The position numbers and the translations under genes were made by a program. Shown here piece after piece: positions 22,477-34,250 of a stretch of 64,000 nucleotides of DNA (positions within the stretch are counted from its first letter, which is position 1; each line of letters starts with the position of its first letter). Where the stretch lies: the NCBI GenBank assembly GCA_021234155.1, contig JAJEKV010000033.1, forward strand, positions 9,333,641-9,397,640, written 5' to 3'. Under the pieces are notes generated by a model that saw only the letters and a list, made by a program, of their open reading frames with translations, made no database searches and was not told the origin of the DNA. The DNA is from Isoetes taiwanensis. Its lineage: Eukaryota; Streptophyta; Lycopodiopsida; Isoetales; Isoetaceae.

Positions 22477-25400
22477 CTACGTATAGCATGAATCAGAAAA
22501 AAGAATTGCCTCATACCTGTATTTACGTAATTCCTTGCTCATAATATTGATATCATACTGCAGACCAGGAAAGTCATTGTCCTTTATCGCCTTGAGTAGT
22601 GTCCTCCAAACATCCTTTTTATTGAATCCTTTGTTGATAAAGGTTTTGGCCAAGTTATATAGATCATCAGCAGCCATAAAAGGATTGCTGTGTACGTACA
22701 GATATGGTATTACTTGAGAAACTAGAACGTTGCAAGCCATAAGGTATGGTCTGCAGCTTATTGAGTGTACAAACTTGGCAATCGTGAAGGGTAACTTATC
22801 CCTTTTGTCATATCTATACGTGCAGTATAATCCATGAGCCATACTAAGCACCTCAATAGTCATGTTTAAGAAATGCACTTTCCTTCCTCTACTCAAATCT
22901 CCATCATCACTGGGCCAGTATACAGTCTCATCTTTAATTTTCAGAATATTTAAGTCATAGATGCACTTATTATGGTCGACCAGCTCCTTATTGTCAAGGT
23001 TTAAATATTTCCTAATGTAATAGCTGTTTATACCAATTAGATCATCTATATACCTCCTTGTGTATCGGAATGTTGCAGCTTCCAAAATATTGCCTTCATT
23101 ACATAGATTAACAATAAAGTTGAGCTCAAAGAATGCAAGGTAAAGATTACACCAAGAAGGGCTACTGGGGAAACCCATGGGTATGCCTCTGATCTGCCTC
23201 CATATGCCCTTTCCCATCTCAAGAAAGCAACATTTCAATAGCCATGTGTTGATTCTGCAGAAATCAGTTTGACTGATGTAGGTCCATTTCTTGCCCTTGA
23301 AGCTAGTGTGCTTCCATGTTACTTCAGTTGTGTTATTATTTAACACCGTGTACCACATTTTATTGTTTTTGTGCTGTCTTCTCTGACTGGCCCATGCCAG
23401 ATCACAAACCCTGCTCATAACATGGCATATGCCTTGTTCACCATCAATAGGTATATTCTCAAAGCATTTTGTTATATCACACACAAAGAGATCATCTATT
23501 CTATTAGGCAGGTTTACTATTAAATCATATATGGAGCTGATGACCCATGACGCCTTAATGCTTTGCTGATTGTTGTCATTATATCCTTCACATATCTCAT
23601 TACAAATACGAGGCCATAGCTCAAGAATGTTATTTAAACCAGCTGCCACAATGGAATATATACTTGAGAATATACTGCAGTGAGCATTGGTGATCCAACG
23701 GTATTCCCTTTTGTGGGCTTTATAGATCCCTAAGAGGTATGGTAGCTCTTTGCTCTGCAGACTAAGATTTCTAACAAGGCTTTCAATGTCCTTCTCAATT
23801 AGTGTGATGATTGTATCTCCTGTGAGCTGGGTTTTCTCAAAATCATGACTTGTAAGCCTCTTATATGCTTCAATTCTCATGTGAGAAGGGCAAATAAACG
23901 AGGCATTGTTGGCTGCCTTATCAATTCCAGCAATGTAAAAGTTATCCTTAAGCCATGTTATATTCTTGACAACTTCCTCATCTTCGATGAAGAACTTTAT
24001 TTTATTGCATCTGTTTTTGTTGACAGCCTCCATTGCCATTATCTCAGCCACCATTAGAATTTCGGCCTTACATCTGTCAATAAGTTCTTTGTCCTTATCA
24101 GAAAATGAGAACCTGTGAACAGTAAAGAATTGCTCAATGGTGACCCTTAACTCCTTCTTGAAGAGTGGAATCGTGAAAGGGTGATCAGGAATATGATTTA
24201 GTCCCATGCTGAACATGTTTCTTAAGGCCTTGTGATGTACTAATGTTATATCAGTTGTCCTGATATGTCCTATTTCCTCATCAACAAACTGCTTGAGTGT
24301 AGGATTTCCACATGGGCATTTCATGCTTTCATTACTTGCAAAAACCTTTTTAGGTTTATAAAACATGGCTTTTAAATTGCCAATGTACCTCCATCCGAAG
24401 GTTGTACTATCATATATTTTGGTGCCTTTATCACCAAACTGCTTGATGAGGACCTCCATGAAAACTGAGTTAAATTTAATCTTTTCTATCATTTTTGAGA
24501 AGAAAGAGAAGTGCACATATTTCTTATTCAGGTTGGTCTTGTTGGGTGTTAGAACCCAATCCCCATCCTCATTCATGGTCAGCATTCTCCTGACCTGTTA
24601 TCATGTATTGTATCAAGATCCCAAGGATCAAAGTGAAGTAATGCCTAAGTAGGCATTCGAACATATCTATGAAGTTAAATTAGGTTTTAAATCAGTTTTT
24701 AATCCCCCCCGAGAAATAAGTCATCATACAGATCATATCAGGACTAAATTTATTCTTATATCTACAAGAAACTCATATAGACTATGATTATAATTTTCAG
24801 AGTGCAAATGATGTAAAAAAAAGTCATTTTTAGACTATGTACTTACTTGATCAGATTGAGGTTGCATGGTGATGCTTCATACCTCCTTGCCTCCGTATAT
24901 GTATTTGCCTTTGCCTTGTTGACAGATCGATCCCCGTTCATGCTCTCATCATCAAGATCCACAATGTCTATGCTACAATTTTCAGATGTTTTGGATGAAT
25001 GAGAATCCGGCCTTTTGTACAGCTTTGGAGGCATAATTATGGAGCTTGCTGGGCTGTCCGGCTCGCTGGATCTTTTTCGATTTCCATCGTTGCATTTGTC
25101 ATTGTTGTTCTCTTGCTGCTTGCTGATCAGAAACTTCATTGGTTTGACTGTTTTTTCTAGTATTTCAGTGAGCTTGGTGGCTCCAAATTCATTGTTGAGG
25201 TCAGCATCCTCTGCAAATCTAACTGTCATTTTGAACAGAATGTCCCTGACCTTGAGGTATCCAAGAAATGCTATGATGGCATTTTTGAATGGTTTGGTTG
25301 CCAAAACAGAAGTGAAGAAAGCAAATATGACTGGAACAGAGTGTTCGGGCCAGGCCTTGTCAAGATTGTTCATAAGGTACCAGACAGCGTGATCTATCCA

Positions 25401-26460
25401 GATGATGGTGTCGGGGCAATCCCCACTGTCTTTAGCAGCTTTGTCACATTTACATTTAATGAACGGGCAGAATGTCCTCCACATTTTCTTTATATAAAAC
25501 TCATGCCTCCTTTCGTCAACTCGAGCTTGGTGGCTTTTTTGGCCAATGAACACATTCTTACTGTTACTGCACTCCAGTCCCATGCATTTGGCAGAAAAAG
25601 GCAGTGTGATCTCAAGCTTTTCCACAGTACATGTGAAGTTGTCAGCATTTTTGTGAGCATCCATCATTTCATTGTTGTTAATAGACGCTAGACTTCTCCA
25701 TGCTTCAAGACTTATAGGTGCAATTACTCCCAAATTCTTGCTTTTCCATAAGGCCTGCTGATATTGATTGCCATGTGACTCCACCTCCCTAGAAGTCATG
25801 ACTGGAAACCTTCCACAGTTGAAGAAGTTCAGCATATTAATTGGTAGTCTCTCATTTTCCACAGGTTCTCGTACCACATCATTGTTAACCTGAGGGATGC
25901 CAAATGCAGCCCTCTGATCTTCGGCCAGCATGTTAATGTTGAACAAGCAGTTGCTAACATTGGCATTAGGTATAACCTTGTTTTGTAGCTCTGGCCTTTC
26001 TTGCATTATTGACCGAGGGAAAAGTAAATCTGACTCCGTTTGCCCTCTCAAGTGCAGTAAGGCACTTGACGAATGCTTTAAGATTCCCTGCTTCACGCTC
26101 AGTGGCATTAAACTGTATCATAGATAGCCTATTGTATACGCTATCAATCATGTTTTTGCAGGTATTGATATTGTACTCTGCCTTCATAAAGTTGGATACA
26201 AGTGAGAGAAAGGCAGACATACCCAAATGTGTGATTACTGAGTCATTCGGGCCATTGATACTGTTTTCCATGGAGATAATATACTTATGCAGTTCAGCAT
26301 TGAGTATGCAGGATATAACAGTCTGCATTGCCATATTAGGGGCAGCGCAAGGTAGCGTATTGTATCCAAGGGTAATCAAATGCTGGCTCCATTGAGTCTC
26401 ATTGGCTACATCCAAATCATTGAGTTGAGGATAAGCTTCGTTTGTGTTATTAATACCTTC
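22477..26460 (-). CDS. Penelope/rvt-lineage reverse transcriptase, one intron
   Basis: The exons are 24847-26460 and 22477-24589. The intron 24590-24846 starts GTAAGT, ends CAG and joins in phase (Leu-Ile-Lys/Arg-Met-Leu). An AG after seven T at 26461 suggests an upstream exon. The downstream 702 residues hold an intact RT core: DKG-like IDKAANN (222-228), LPYLLGIYKAHK (281-292), motif A CDITKCF (D370), motif B IRGIPMGFPSSP (466-477), motif C YIDDL (D514, D515) and a FLNMTI segment (572-577) of the Penelope thumb. No GIY-YIG, APE, integrase or RNase H domain is visible. The N-terminal region (about 560 residues) has Cys clusters (CMGLECS; CPFIKCKC) and a Ser/Lys-rich linker. One +1 frame change lies between 26108 and 25966, from a sequence error, an unrecognised splice or decay. 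Penelope-like elements and single-copy rvt genes share this RT type; lack of an endonuclease and of terminal repeats favours rvt or an endonuclease-less element. Confidence 0.85.
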
Positions 26461-26592
26461 CTAAAAAAATCAAACTGTAAGTATCAGCCTGAACATAGTC
26501 AAATAGAACCAACATTTGCAGTGCATACTAGTGTGGTTCAAGAATACATTTTATGATCCAAACTGGTTAAACCAGTTAACCGAAGTCACTGA
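26461..26592. other. Upstream side of the RT gene
   Basis: A run of seven T followed by AG on the minus strand marks a plausible acceptor, so leader or upstream-exon sequence may lie here or beyond the adjacent 209-bp repeat. No coding exon was identified. Confidence 0.3.
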
Positions 26593-26801
26593 ATATATAC
26601 TAGGCCAGAACCTGGGTAAACCAAATCCTGACATCCAAAGCTAGTCCAGGTTAAACCTGAGACCTAGCCGAATTTATCGGTTCCATTATGTATTTTGGAG
26701 GATCATAACACGTATTCCATCCCTACCTAGTATTCATTAGTGCAAATGAAGATAAGTGAATAGACAGACCACTAGAAAGTTTATTTCACTGGCTGAACAA
26801 C
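26593..26801. repeat. 209-bp dispersed repeat, copy B
   Basis: Matches 10216-10424 across its full length in the same orientation. It runs directly into the copia fragment at 26802 without a gap. Confidence 0.9.
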
Positions 26802-28460
26802 CTGTGAAAGAAAATGAAGAAAGTGACTCAGAAGAAGATGTAATCAATGCTTTTCCTAACATTTCAAGTAAAGATACAGGTTCTAAATCATCATTTGTTT
26901 TAGATTCAGGATTTAAAAGAACAATCTTAGGGGATTCAAATTTGCTTACAAAGAAGGATGAGATACAGTTTTCAAGACGGATCAGGCTTGGAGATGGAAG
27001 AATCAAAGAAGTTGAAGTTGCAAGAATGCTGAAACTGTACAATTTACAAGGAGAGCTAGTAGAGTTGGAAAAAGTGCTATGTGTCCCTGGAATAATTAAA
27101 ACTTTAATTTCAGTGAGCCAGTTATTGGATTTGGGGTTTAAAGTGTCTTATGAAAAACTGTTTTGTATGGTTGAGAAGGATAATAAAATTTGTTTCTTGG
27201 CAAAAAGAGTTGGAGACTTGTTTGAATTGGATGTAACATAACATATGCCAACAATTAACAATGTGACAGTTTCAAATCTAAGAACCTGGCATGAACGTCT
27301 TGGTCACACGAATATTAATACTGTAAGAACATTGAACAAGCTTGGATATATTACAAGTGATAAAACCGAATACAAGAATTTCATTTGCAGGGGATGCATG
27401 CTTGGAAAAAGCACAAGGCTGCCATTTCAGAAACAAACTAAACGGGCTAAAGCACCATTGGAACTTGTGCACACAGATATTTGTGGACCACTCAATGTTA
27501 GGAGCTATACCAAAAAAAGGTACTTCATTACTTTCGTTGATAATTACACTAGAAAAGCAAAAGTATATTGCATAGAAAGAAAAAGTGAAGCATTTAAAGA
27601 ATTTGTAGCAGAAGTAGAAAGGGAAACTAGAAGCAAAGTAAAATGTAAGATCATATCGTGGTGGAGAGTACATCTCTAGAAAATATAAGACCTTTTGTGT
27701 AGAAAATGGAATCAAAAGATAAATAACTTGTAGATTTACACCTCAGCAGAATGGAGTTGCAGAGAGAAAGAACAAAACTTGCTTGAATGATGTAAGAGCT
27801 ATGCTTAAACATTATGAATTACCAAACAAGTTTTGGGAAGAAGCATTAAAGGCTGCATATACATTCAGAATAGGCTGCCAAGTGTAAGCATAAATGGAGA
27901 TATTCCAGAAACTTTGTGGTCTTAACGAATACCAGAATATGAAATGTTTAAAATCTATGGTTGTCTGGCTTATATGCATATACCTCAGGAAATGAGACAA
28001 AAGCTTGATGATAGGGCTATAATAGCATATCTAATTGGACATGATGAAGAGGCAAGGGGTTACAGATTGTATGATCACCATTGCAAAAAGATATTAGTCA
28101 GTAGAGATGTAGTGTTTGTAGAAAATAAGCTTTACAAAGATATCTAAAATTGCAACCATAAGAACCAAGAAAAGGGAAATAAAATTATTACAAAGGATCG
28201 GGAGAGTGCATATCAAAGTGATGATGATGATGTAGCTATAAAGCCACTTGTTTTTGCTGATATAAAAGAACATAGGACTGAGAACAGACTTGAGATTGAA
28301 CATGCCAATATTGAAAATGATGGGATTAAGCAAAGAAGAAGAATGACAGAAGCTCAAAGATTGAAACGAGAATTAGATGACAAAGGTATTGTCATAGAAG
28401 ATCATGGAAGAGAAATAGATGGAAGAAGCAGAAGATATTTTCAAGCGTATTTGCACTAGT
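26802..28460 (+). pseudogene. Broken Ty1/copia protease-integrase fragment
   Basis: The plus-strand frame encodes a retropepsin (LDSGFKRTIL near 26900 with the DSG catalytic triplet; VPGIIKTLISVSQLLDLGFK near 27090). The GAG-pre-integrase region follows (LRTWHERLGHTN, then FICRGCMLGKSTRLPF, 27.28-27.43 kb) and then the integrase core (ELVHTDICGPL, YFITFVDNYTRKAKVY; the FTPQQNGVAERKN motif at 27.74 kb). After that come the region YGCLAYMHIPQEMRQKLDDR and GYRLYDHHCKK (to 28.15 kb) and acidic pre-RT sequence to about 28.45 kb. It contains stops and frameshifts at 27.24, 27.68, 27.92 and 28.15 kb. Reverse transcriptase, RNase H and both LTRs are missing. The 5' end is fused to the 209-bp repeat. 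Confidence 0.9.
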
Positions 28461-28524
28461 TGTGCGCTAGACATACGCGAGCCGTAGGATGGGCAAATCC
28501 GACGGTTGCATGGGGTGTTGGATG

Positions 28525-28777
28525 CCTATGATTTTGAAATATGAAATAAGGTTTGCCTAAGGTTTTGAAATATACAATACGAAGACTTGAATCTCTATCA
28601 AAATAACTCAACATTTCAATAAAAATACTTTAACTAATACAACCAGCAAGCTAACATGCTATTATTTTTCTAGCAATAATCCATTCAATTGTTTTAGGGG
28701 TATAGTCTATGGTCTCAGGACTGATAATCTATGCATTCATATCAAATCCCCTTGGAACCCCCTGTTATTGTGCTACG
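28525..28777 (-). mobile_element. SINE-like repeat, copy 1
   Basis: Inverted and diverged relative to 50872-51170. Shared blocks include AACCCCCTGTTATT, TAGGGGTATAGTCTATGGT type sequence and CCTAAGGTTTTGA. Its right end is interrupted by the MITE at 28778. In this copy the box-A- and box-B-like stretches are degenerate. Confidence 0.6.
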
Positions 28778-29028
28778 TATTCACACGGGGGGTGACTCCG
28801 GGCAACGAGAGCTGTTGGATAGGCATATTCACCCCTTATTCCTTAATCTACACCGTACGTAAAGTTCCTCGTTTGTGGGGTATGCAAGTACAAAATTTGC
28901 TATACTGTATAACAAGATTCGCAAAATACTATAAGATTTCAAGCAGAATACTATATAGTGTTGATTTCATACGTGCAAAATACAATTATGAGGGCTCTCG
29001 CTGCCCTACGTCACCCCCCGTGTGAATA
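28778..29028. mobile_element. MITE with 17-bp TIRs and TA duplication
   Basis: TATTCACACGGGGGGTGAC at 28778 is perfectly inverted at 29010-29028. The pattern fits a TA target duplication plus 17-bp terminal inverted repeats (TTCACACGGGGGGTGAC), as in Tc1/mariner-type MITEs. The 251-bp element has no coding capacity. Removing it restores the run GTGCTACGTATGCACCC at the end of the SINE-like repeat. Confidence 0.75.
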
Positions 29029-29848
29029 TGCACCCAAACCAAAGGGGGTTTAAGGGGGATTTTAATTTAAATGTGTTGGACCCAATGGTTGTGTTAATTA
29101 ATGTCAATGGTAGTTATGTGTTGGTTGTTAATGTCAATGGTTGTTATGTGTTGGGGGTTTAATTTTTTATATGTTGGATGTTAATGGTTTTGTGTTGCAA
29201 AAATTTTGGCCCCGGGGGCCTTAAGGACATCACCCCCCTCCCCGGTGAGACAAAAAATTTTAGAATTCAAAACCGAAAAAAACTAGAATTCATTTGAGGC
29301 TTTCATCACCGTGAACTTTTGAATTTCATCACAATAAAACAAATAGAACATAAGTAAAAGTTACCATAAAGATAGAGCAGATTGATCCCATTATTCTGAA
29401 AACTCATAAAGTTTGCAACACCCATACACAAACATTTTTCAACTGGAATTTAACAAAGAACCTTTGGCCTCCATGGATTCTTGTGGTGAGAAACCAAAGT
29501 GGAAACTTTTCTCGCTTGTTAGCACAAGGATCTAGAAGCCTCAAAATCTAAAAATGCATGGTAATTTTTGCGAGGCTTCATTCGAATGAGCCATAAAACA
29601 ATATCCAATAGCTAATCCTCAGATTAATCACCGGTAGGATGTAAAAGCCTACCAAACCCGGCCGGAAAATTGCTGTTTTAGCATAGATAACTTAACCAAA
29701 CATATCCATATCATACACTATCAAAAAGATCTCGGAGAGAGCTTTCCAACGCAATAAAAATCATCTCAAACAGAGCTCTGGATCAAAAGTTATGATAAGA
29801 AATGTGTTGCCGGCGGGGAAACTGCACTACATGCGCCCTTCATGTGCC
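29029..29848. other. Non-coding; TG-rich imperfect repeats at left
   Basis: 29070-29200 repeats TTAATGTCAATGG and TATGTGTTGG several times. The remainder is AT-rich with no recognised feature. Confidence 0.5.
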
Positions 29849-30030
29849 CATTATGCACCACACACACAAAAAGAGGGCTTTTGTTGTGAGCCATTGGTTG
29901 TTGACCATTATGCACCACACACACAAAAAAAGAGCTTTTGTTGTGAGCCATTGGTTGTTGACCATTATGCACCACACGCACAAAAAAAAGGGCTTTTGTT
30001 GTGAGCCATTGGTTGTTGACCATTGGAAAA
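29849..30030. repeat. 57-bp tandem repeat, three units
   Basis: CATTATGCACCACAC starts at 29849, 29906 and 29963, and a fourth partial unit begins near 30020. Because 57 is a multiple of three, open frames with a 19-residue repeat appear on both strands; they are not supported as genes. Confidence 0.95.
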
Positions 30031-30581
30031 AAAAAGGCTAAAATCAATGGCTCAGAAATGATGCACTCTAGATGTACGCATTAGTACATCCATTTGAATA
30101 CATCACGAAATCATAGGAAAACCTTAGTGAAAAGCGTACAAAAACACAAAGAAAACCCCCTGTTATTATGCTACATATTCATTTCTAGTTTATATATATG
30201 CTCAAATCATGAAATATCATCCTTTAAGCATTGGCCCTTTAGGCACCTATGCAGCATAAGGATTTATATAGAAACATGGATCCGTAAAGATTATTTAAAC
30301 GCAAGCTAAACATTTACAACAATCAATGCAAGACTTCCATGTAGGCCTTTTCAGCTAGAATTTAAAAAATGGAACTTAGCATTATATCTAAGAAATTTAG
30401 AGCTGGGAAGACGTCCCCGTACACACATATTATATTTGAGATCCTAAAATCAAATTTGGAACATAGCATCGAACCTGATTAAGAGCGTCATAAGCATTAG
30501 AGTTTCACCTTGATTCTAGTTCATGCCCCAAACATGGCAAGCAAAACAATAGCTCAAATCCAGCCATGGCTCCTGATACGG
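30031..30581. other. Non-coding; fragment of the SINE-like family
   Basis: Around 30150-30185 the phrase AAACCCCCTGTTATTATGCT with CTACATATTCATTTCTAG recalls the end of the SINE-like repeat at 28525. Nothing else was recognised. Confidence 0.4.
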
Positions 30582-31153
30582 TGCTTGGGGGAGTGGCCTT
30601 GCATGGAATAATATTTAATGATATGATCAAGTAAGAAAGCCATCCAGTATGTCTAAACCTTGATATTATCAAAGAGAGAGCTAAAAATAAACCTTGATCT
30701 TTATTTAAAAGCAAAAAGGCAAAAAAAAGGTGTTGTTACCTATAAATAGGACAACTTTGAGACGTGATATCTCCGTGACCATAACTCAGAAATCGGCGAT
30801 CCTTACCTTGTTGGAAAGCTTTTGAAGTCTTTGTCTATAGATTCCTTACGGTTTGAATGTTATGCCCAGAAGGGTGCATAGGGGCCTAAGCTGACTGCAC
30901 AACTAGATCTGCTTCTTTCTATGTTTGATGAAGAGCCTAGCCTTGCTTTGTAGTATCTTCTCTAGTTTCTTGCTTGATCATATCACTAGAAGGAGTTCCT
31001 GTAACACCAGTGGTTGGTGGCTAGAAAGAGCTTGTTCTTATACAGTCTTGCGGAGTAGCTTGACTTGGTGACATCTCTTCTAGTTGGTCCGGTAGGGTGG
31101 TAAATCGAGTACCCTGTGGTGTTTTACTTTTTAATAAGTTGATGAATTTTGCA
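30582..31153 (+). repeat. Element 3: 5' LTR (572 bp)
   Basis: Starts TGCTTGGGGGAGTGG and ends TTTTGCA. It matches 32325-32427 plus 37365-37859, which is the second LTR split by an insertion. Ends follow the TG...CA rule. The exact borders carry a few bases of uncertainty because GGAAGAA follows both copies. Confidence 0.8.
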
Positions 31154-32324
31154 GGAAGAAAGCTAAGTTTCGGTCTTTACCAGTGGACCTATGGGTGATG
31201 GAAGTGTTGGAAATTTGAGTGGCTTAGCAGCACACAAGATATCTTAAGGCAACACAAGAAGCGAGAACTTCTGAAGCCAAGAGGAGTAAAGGTGAAAAGA
31301 AAGCAGCACAAGAGGTTCAAGAGGAGCACATTGCAAATCAGTTACCTCTTGTCTGGTATGAAATTGATGTTTAAGGATTGTGATTAGAATCTTTAGATAT
31401 TTCTTATTGCATCCTTATGGTTGAGGTTGGTACCTCAACGGATAATTTTAGATTGTTGTCTAAAATTATGACCAGTAGTTGGTGCTACTGGCTAAGGTTG
31501 GTGCCTCAAGGTTGGAAAGAGTTGGTGCTCTTGTCCAAGTGATTGGAATGAGCAGGTGCCAAGTCCATGATTGGAATGAGCGGATGCTATGTCCAAGAGA
31601 TTGGAATGAGTTGATGCCATGTCCAAGTGGATGGAATGAGTTGGTGCTCATGTACAGCTGAATAGAATGTTTGTTATTCTTGATGTTCGCAGGTGTTCTA
31701 GTTGTTGTTGGAGATTGCAAACTGGAATAGAAACTGATCAGAAGTTGGTACTTCTGGTGGAGGTTAGTAAATATTTTATTGTAAATTAATTTATACTTTG
31801 AGACAAATTAAGTTGATGTTCAACTTGTGGTTTTTGGAGACCTTATTGAGGAAATAGGTTTATTCCTGAGAATGGAAGGAAAATATATTTCTTGTTCAAG
31901 TTGAATGGTGATATTTAACTTGAAGGACTGGAAGGGGTTTACCTTCTTGTTCAAGTTGAATGGTAATATTTAACTTGAAGGACAAGAAAGAGCTGGGAAT
32001 GGCATGACTGTTCAAGTGAGGGACGCCTACTTGGTGGATTAGTATGGAGATTTTTCTGTCCAAGCGCGGACCCTGCCTTGGAGGATCAGAAAAAGAACAT
32101 TTCTACGGGGAAAAGATTGGTTCCAAGAAGGGAAAGACTAACACGCTTTTCAGAAATTGATTGAAGATCAAGGGAGATTTGATGGTTTCCTTTCACGTTT
32201 AATGGCGATCGAAGACGGTCAGTCTTGAGAAAGGAAGGAATTGATAATCTTTGAGAATGGATGTAAATCTTTAAGAAAGATGATCGAGGACGATCAGTCT
32301 TGAGACGGGAAGGAATTGATATGG
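31154..32324 (+). mobile_element. Element 3: short non-coding internal region
   Basis: Only about 1.2 kb, with no gag or pol, so the element is non-autonomous (TRIM/LARD-like). It contains a tandem array at 31500-31660 (GATTGGAATGAG with ATGTCCAAG spacing of about 32 bp). It also holds a duplicated block around CTTGTTCAAGTTGAATGGT (31890 and 31952) and a duplicated block around GATCAGTCTTGAGA... AAGGAATTGAT near the right end. The purine-rich GACGGGAAGGAATTGAT just before 32325 could be the polypurine tract. Confidence 0.65.
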
Positions 32325-32427
32325 TGCTCGGGGGAGTGGCCTTGCATGGAACAATATTTAATTATATGATCAAGTAAGAAAGCCATCCAGTATGTCTAAG
32401 TCTTGATATTATCAAAGAGAGAGCTAA
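32325..32427 (+). repeat. Element 3: 3' LTR, left part
   Basis: Matches the first 105 bp or so of the 5' LTR and stops at GCTAA, where the 4.9-kb insertion begins. It continues at 37365. Confidence 0.85.
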
Positions 32428-33889
32428 CTAGCAAAAGGCACACCAGAAGATCTTAGCAAGGTCAAATTTGTTAGACATTTAAGTTTGGTGCCATTATGCT
32501 GTGGTATTTGGCAAGATGTAAGGAAATAAGGAATCAAGTTTTGTTTATTTCTTACTCCTTTTGTTTGAGGAACAAACTTCTTGGCCTTGCTTAACATCAG
32601 GTGTTTCAATGCCTTCAAGGAAAAAAAAAACCTAAAAAAAGACACGACATAGGCTATAGAAAATAAAGGCATAGGGAAATTGGGCAAAATAATATAAATA
32701 GAATTGTACTTGTTGTGGTTAATACTGTAGAATGAAATGTTGGATCTACTCAATAGTAGATTTATCACATTTGATCATTTTGAAGCATGGAAAGTGTTGC
32801 CATTTTTTTCATTTGTACATAATGTTCAATTCAATTCAACTCTGATGCAAAAAGGAGATAAATTAGTATGCAAAATCTTTGCTTAACTTGATGCCAAATA
32901 TGCTGATTTATATTACCCTTCTTTGATGCATCTGACATATAAAGGCCGGCTGTTATTTATAGGTTTAGATACCTGATATTTGTTTCACGAAACCATTGAT
33001 ACAAATTTATTTCAACAGCAGGGCATTGCGCATCGAAATATTATATGGTTGAGGTTGTTGAAATTTGCAACTAGACTGGAGTAGACTAATCTAGCAGTCG
33101 AACATGGTAGAGGACTAAACGAATCAAAAAAGAGAAGATGAGTGAGATAAAGTGTGGCGAGAAGCCTGTAGAGCGATTGAGCAGATTGCCTCTTTAAAAT
33201 CTAATGCAAAACTATTTCTGCTTAAAAAACTAGAGGACAAATCTCCTTTACCAAAGTAAAAGTTAAAAACAGAGCTTCTAATCGGAAAAGTTACAGATAA
33301 AAGTGAAAAAAGTCTGATAAAAATAGGTGTGAATGTTAAAGTCAAGAAGATATTGAAATCTGAATGCAATAAAGTAGACAAGGAATCGACAAACTGGCAT
33401 TTCACAGTGTTTGAATTTAAAGAATCAGTTCTAAGTACTGGTTATCAGGTAGTGCTTCCAGGCTGGCATTTTCTTTACCTTCCATTCTCAACCTGCAGGG
33501 GAAGTCAAGGATAGTAGTTGTAAGCTATAACAAAATATACAGAGAAATGTCTTGCAGGGAGCAAGAGGTTCAGATCTGATCTTTGGGCTTATTTAGCTTC
33601 TGAAGTTACTCAAGAACAAAATAAATGTTGTATCCTGTGCCACATATGCTGATTTATATGTGCCTGTGTCTTGCAAAATCAAACGATTGTATTGAACTTG
33701 GATTTCCTTGTGAAGTTTTTATGAAGGTTCAAGTCATCGTGCAGAATACCCTTTCTAAGAATTAATTAAGTAATCAGGCCTGAGCATAAATATTGGGCAT
33801 CATCACATAAACAGGTGTAGCCTATGTATCAAGACAGATAATGTCATCAAAGCATCGTCTCCCTAGCTCCATTTTGCTATGCATAGCAG

Positions 33890-34250
33890 AGACTTCCATC
33901 TTAAAATATTCGGTTTCTTGAAAGATATTCTGCCTTATTTGAACGCCTAGCATGATTTAAAAGGTCAACAACAGATCCGTAGTGATCTATATCTGGTGCA
34001 ACAAGATAGTCTCTCATATGCTTATCTATTAGGCCAGCATCACAAAGCATCTGGGAATGGATCTGTTTGCGCTTTGCAAGTTATTTCAAGCTGGCGCAAG
34101 TATCCAATGGAGCCAAGCTGCCATGCCCCATAATTGTGCAGGCTCCAATAATGGCTGTCTAGGATATTGCATTGTGCAAAATCATTCTATTAAATAATGC
34201 ACATGCATCTCTCAGATTCTCACACTTTGTATACATCTTGATAAGAGCAT
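33890..34250 (-). pseudogene. PPR protein gene fragment (C-terminal repeats)
   Basis: Minus-strand translation gives NALIKMYTKCENLRDACALF, then a repeat with an internal stop, then VAPDIDHYGSVVDLLNHARR, the typical last repeats before the E domain of PLS-type PPR proteins. In-frame stops make it non-functional. Order and strand match the larger PPR pseudogene at 35174-36790. Confidence 0.75.

Noticed and set aside
22477-22670. CTGATGA string on the minus strand as a hammerhead ribozyme core
   Set aside because: It lies inside the RT coding sequence and lacks the GAAAC partner and stems.
24843-26108. GIY-YIG endonuclease in the N-terminal region of the RT gene
   Set aside because: No GIY or YIG pair with the right spacing could be found; only Cys clusters and low-complexity linkers are visible.
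29849-30030. CRISPR array
   Set aside because: Units are contiguous without spacers, and this is plant nuclear DNA.
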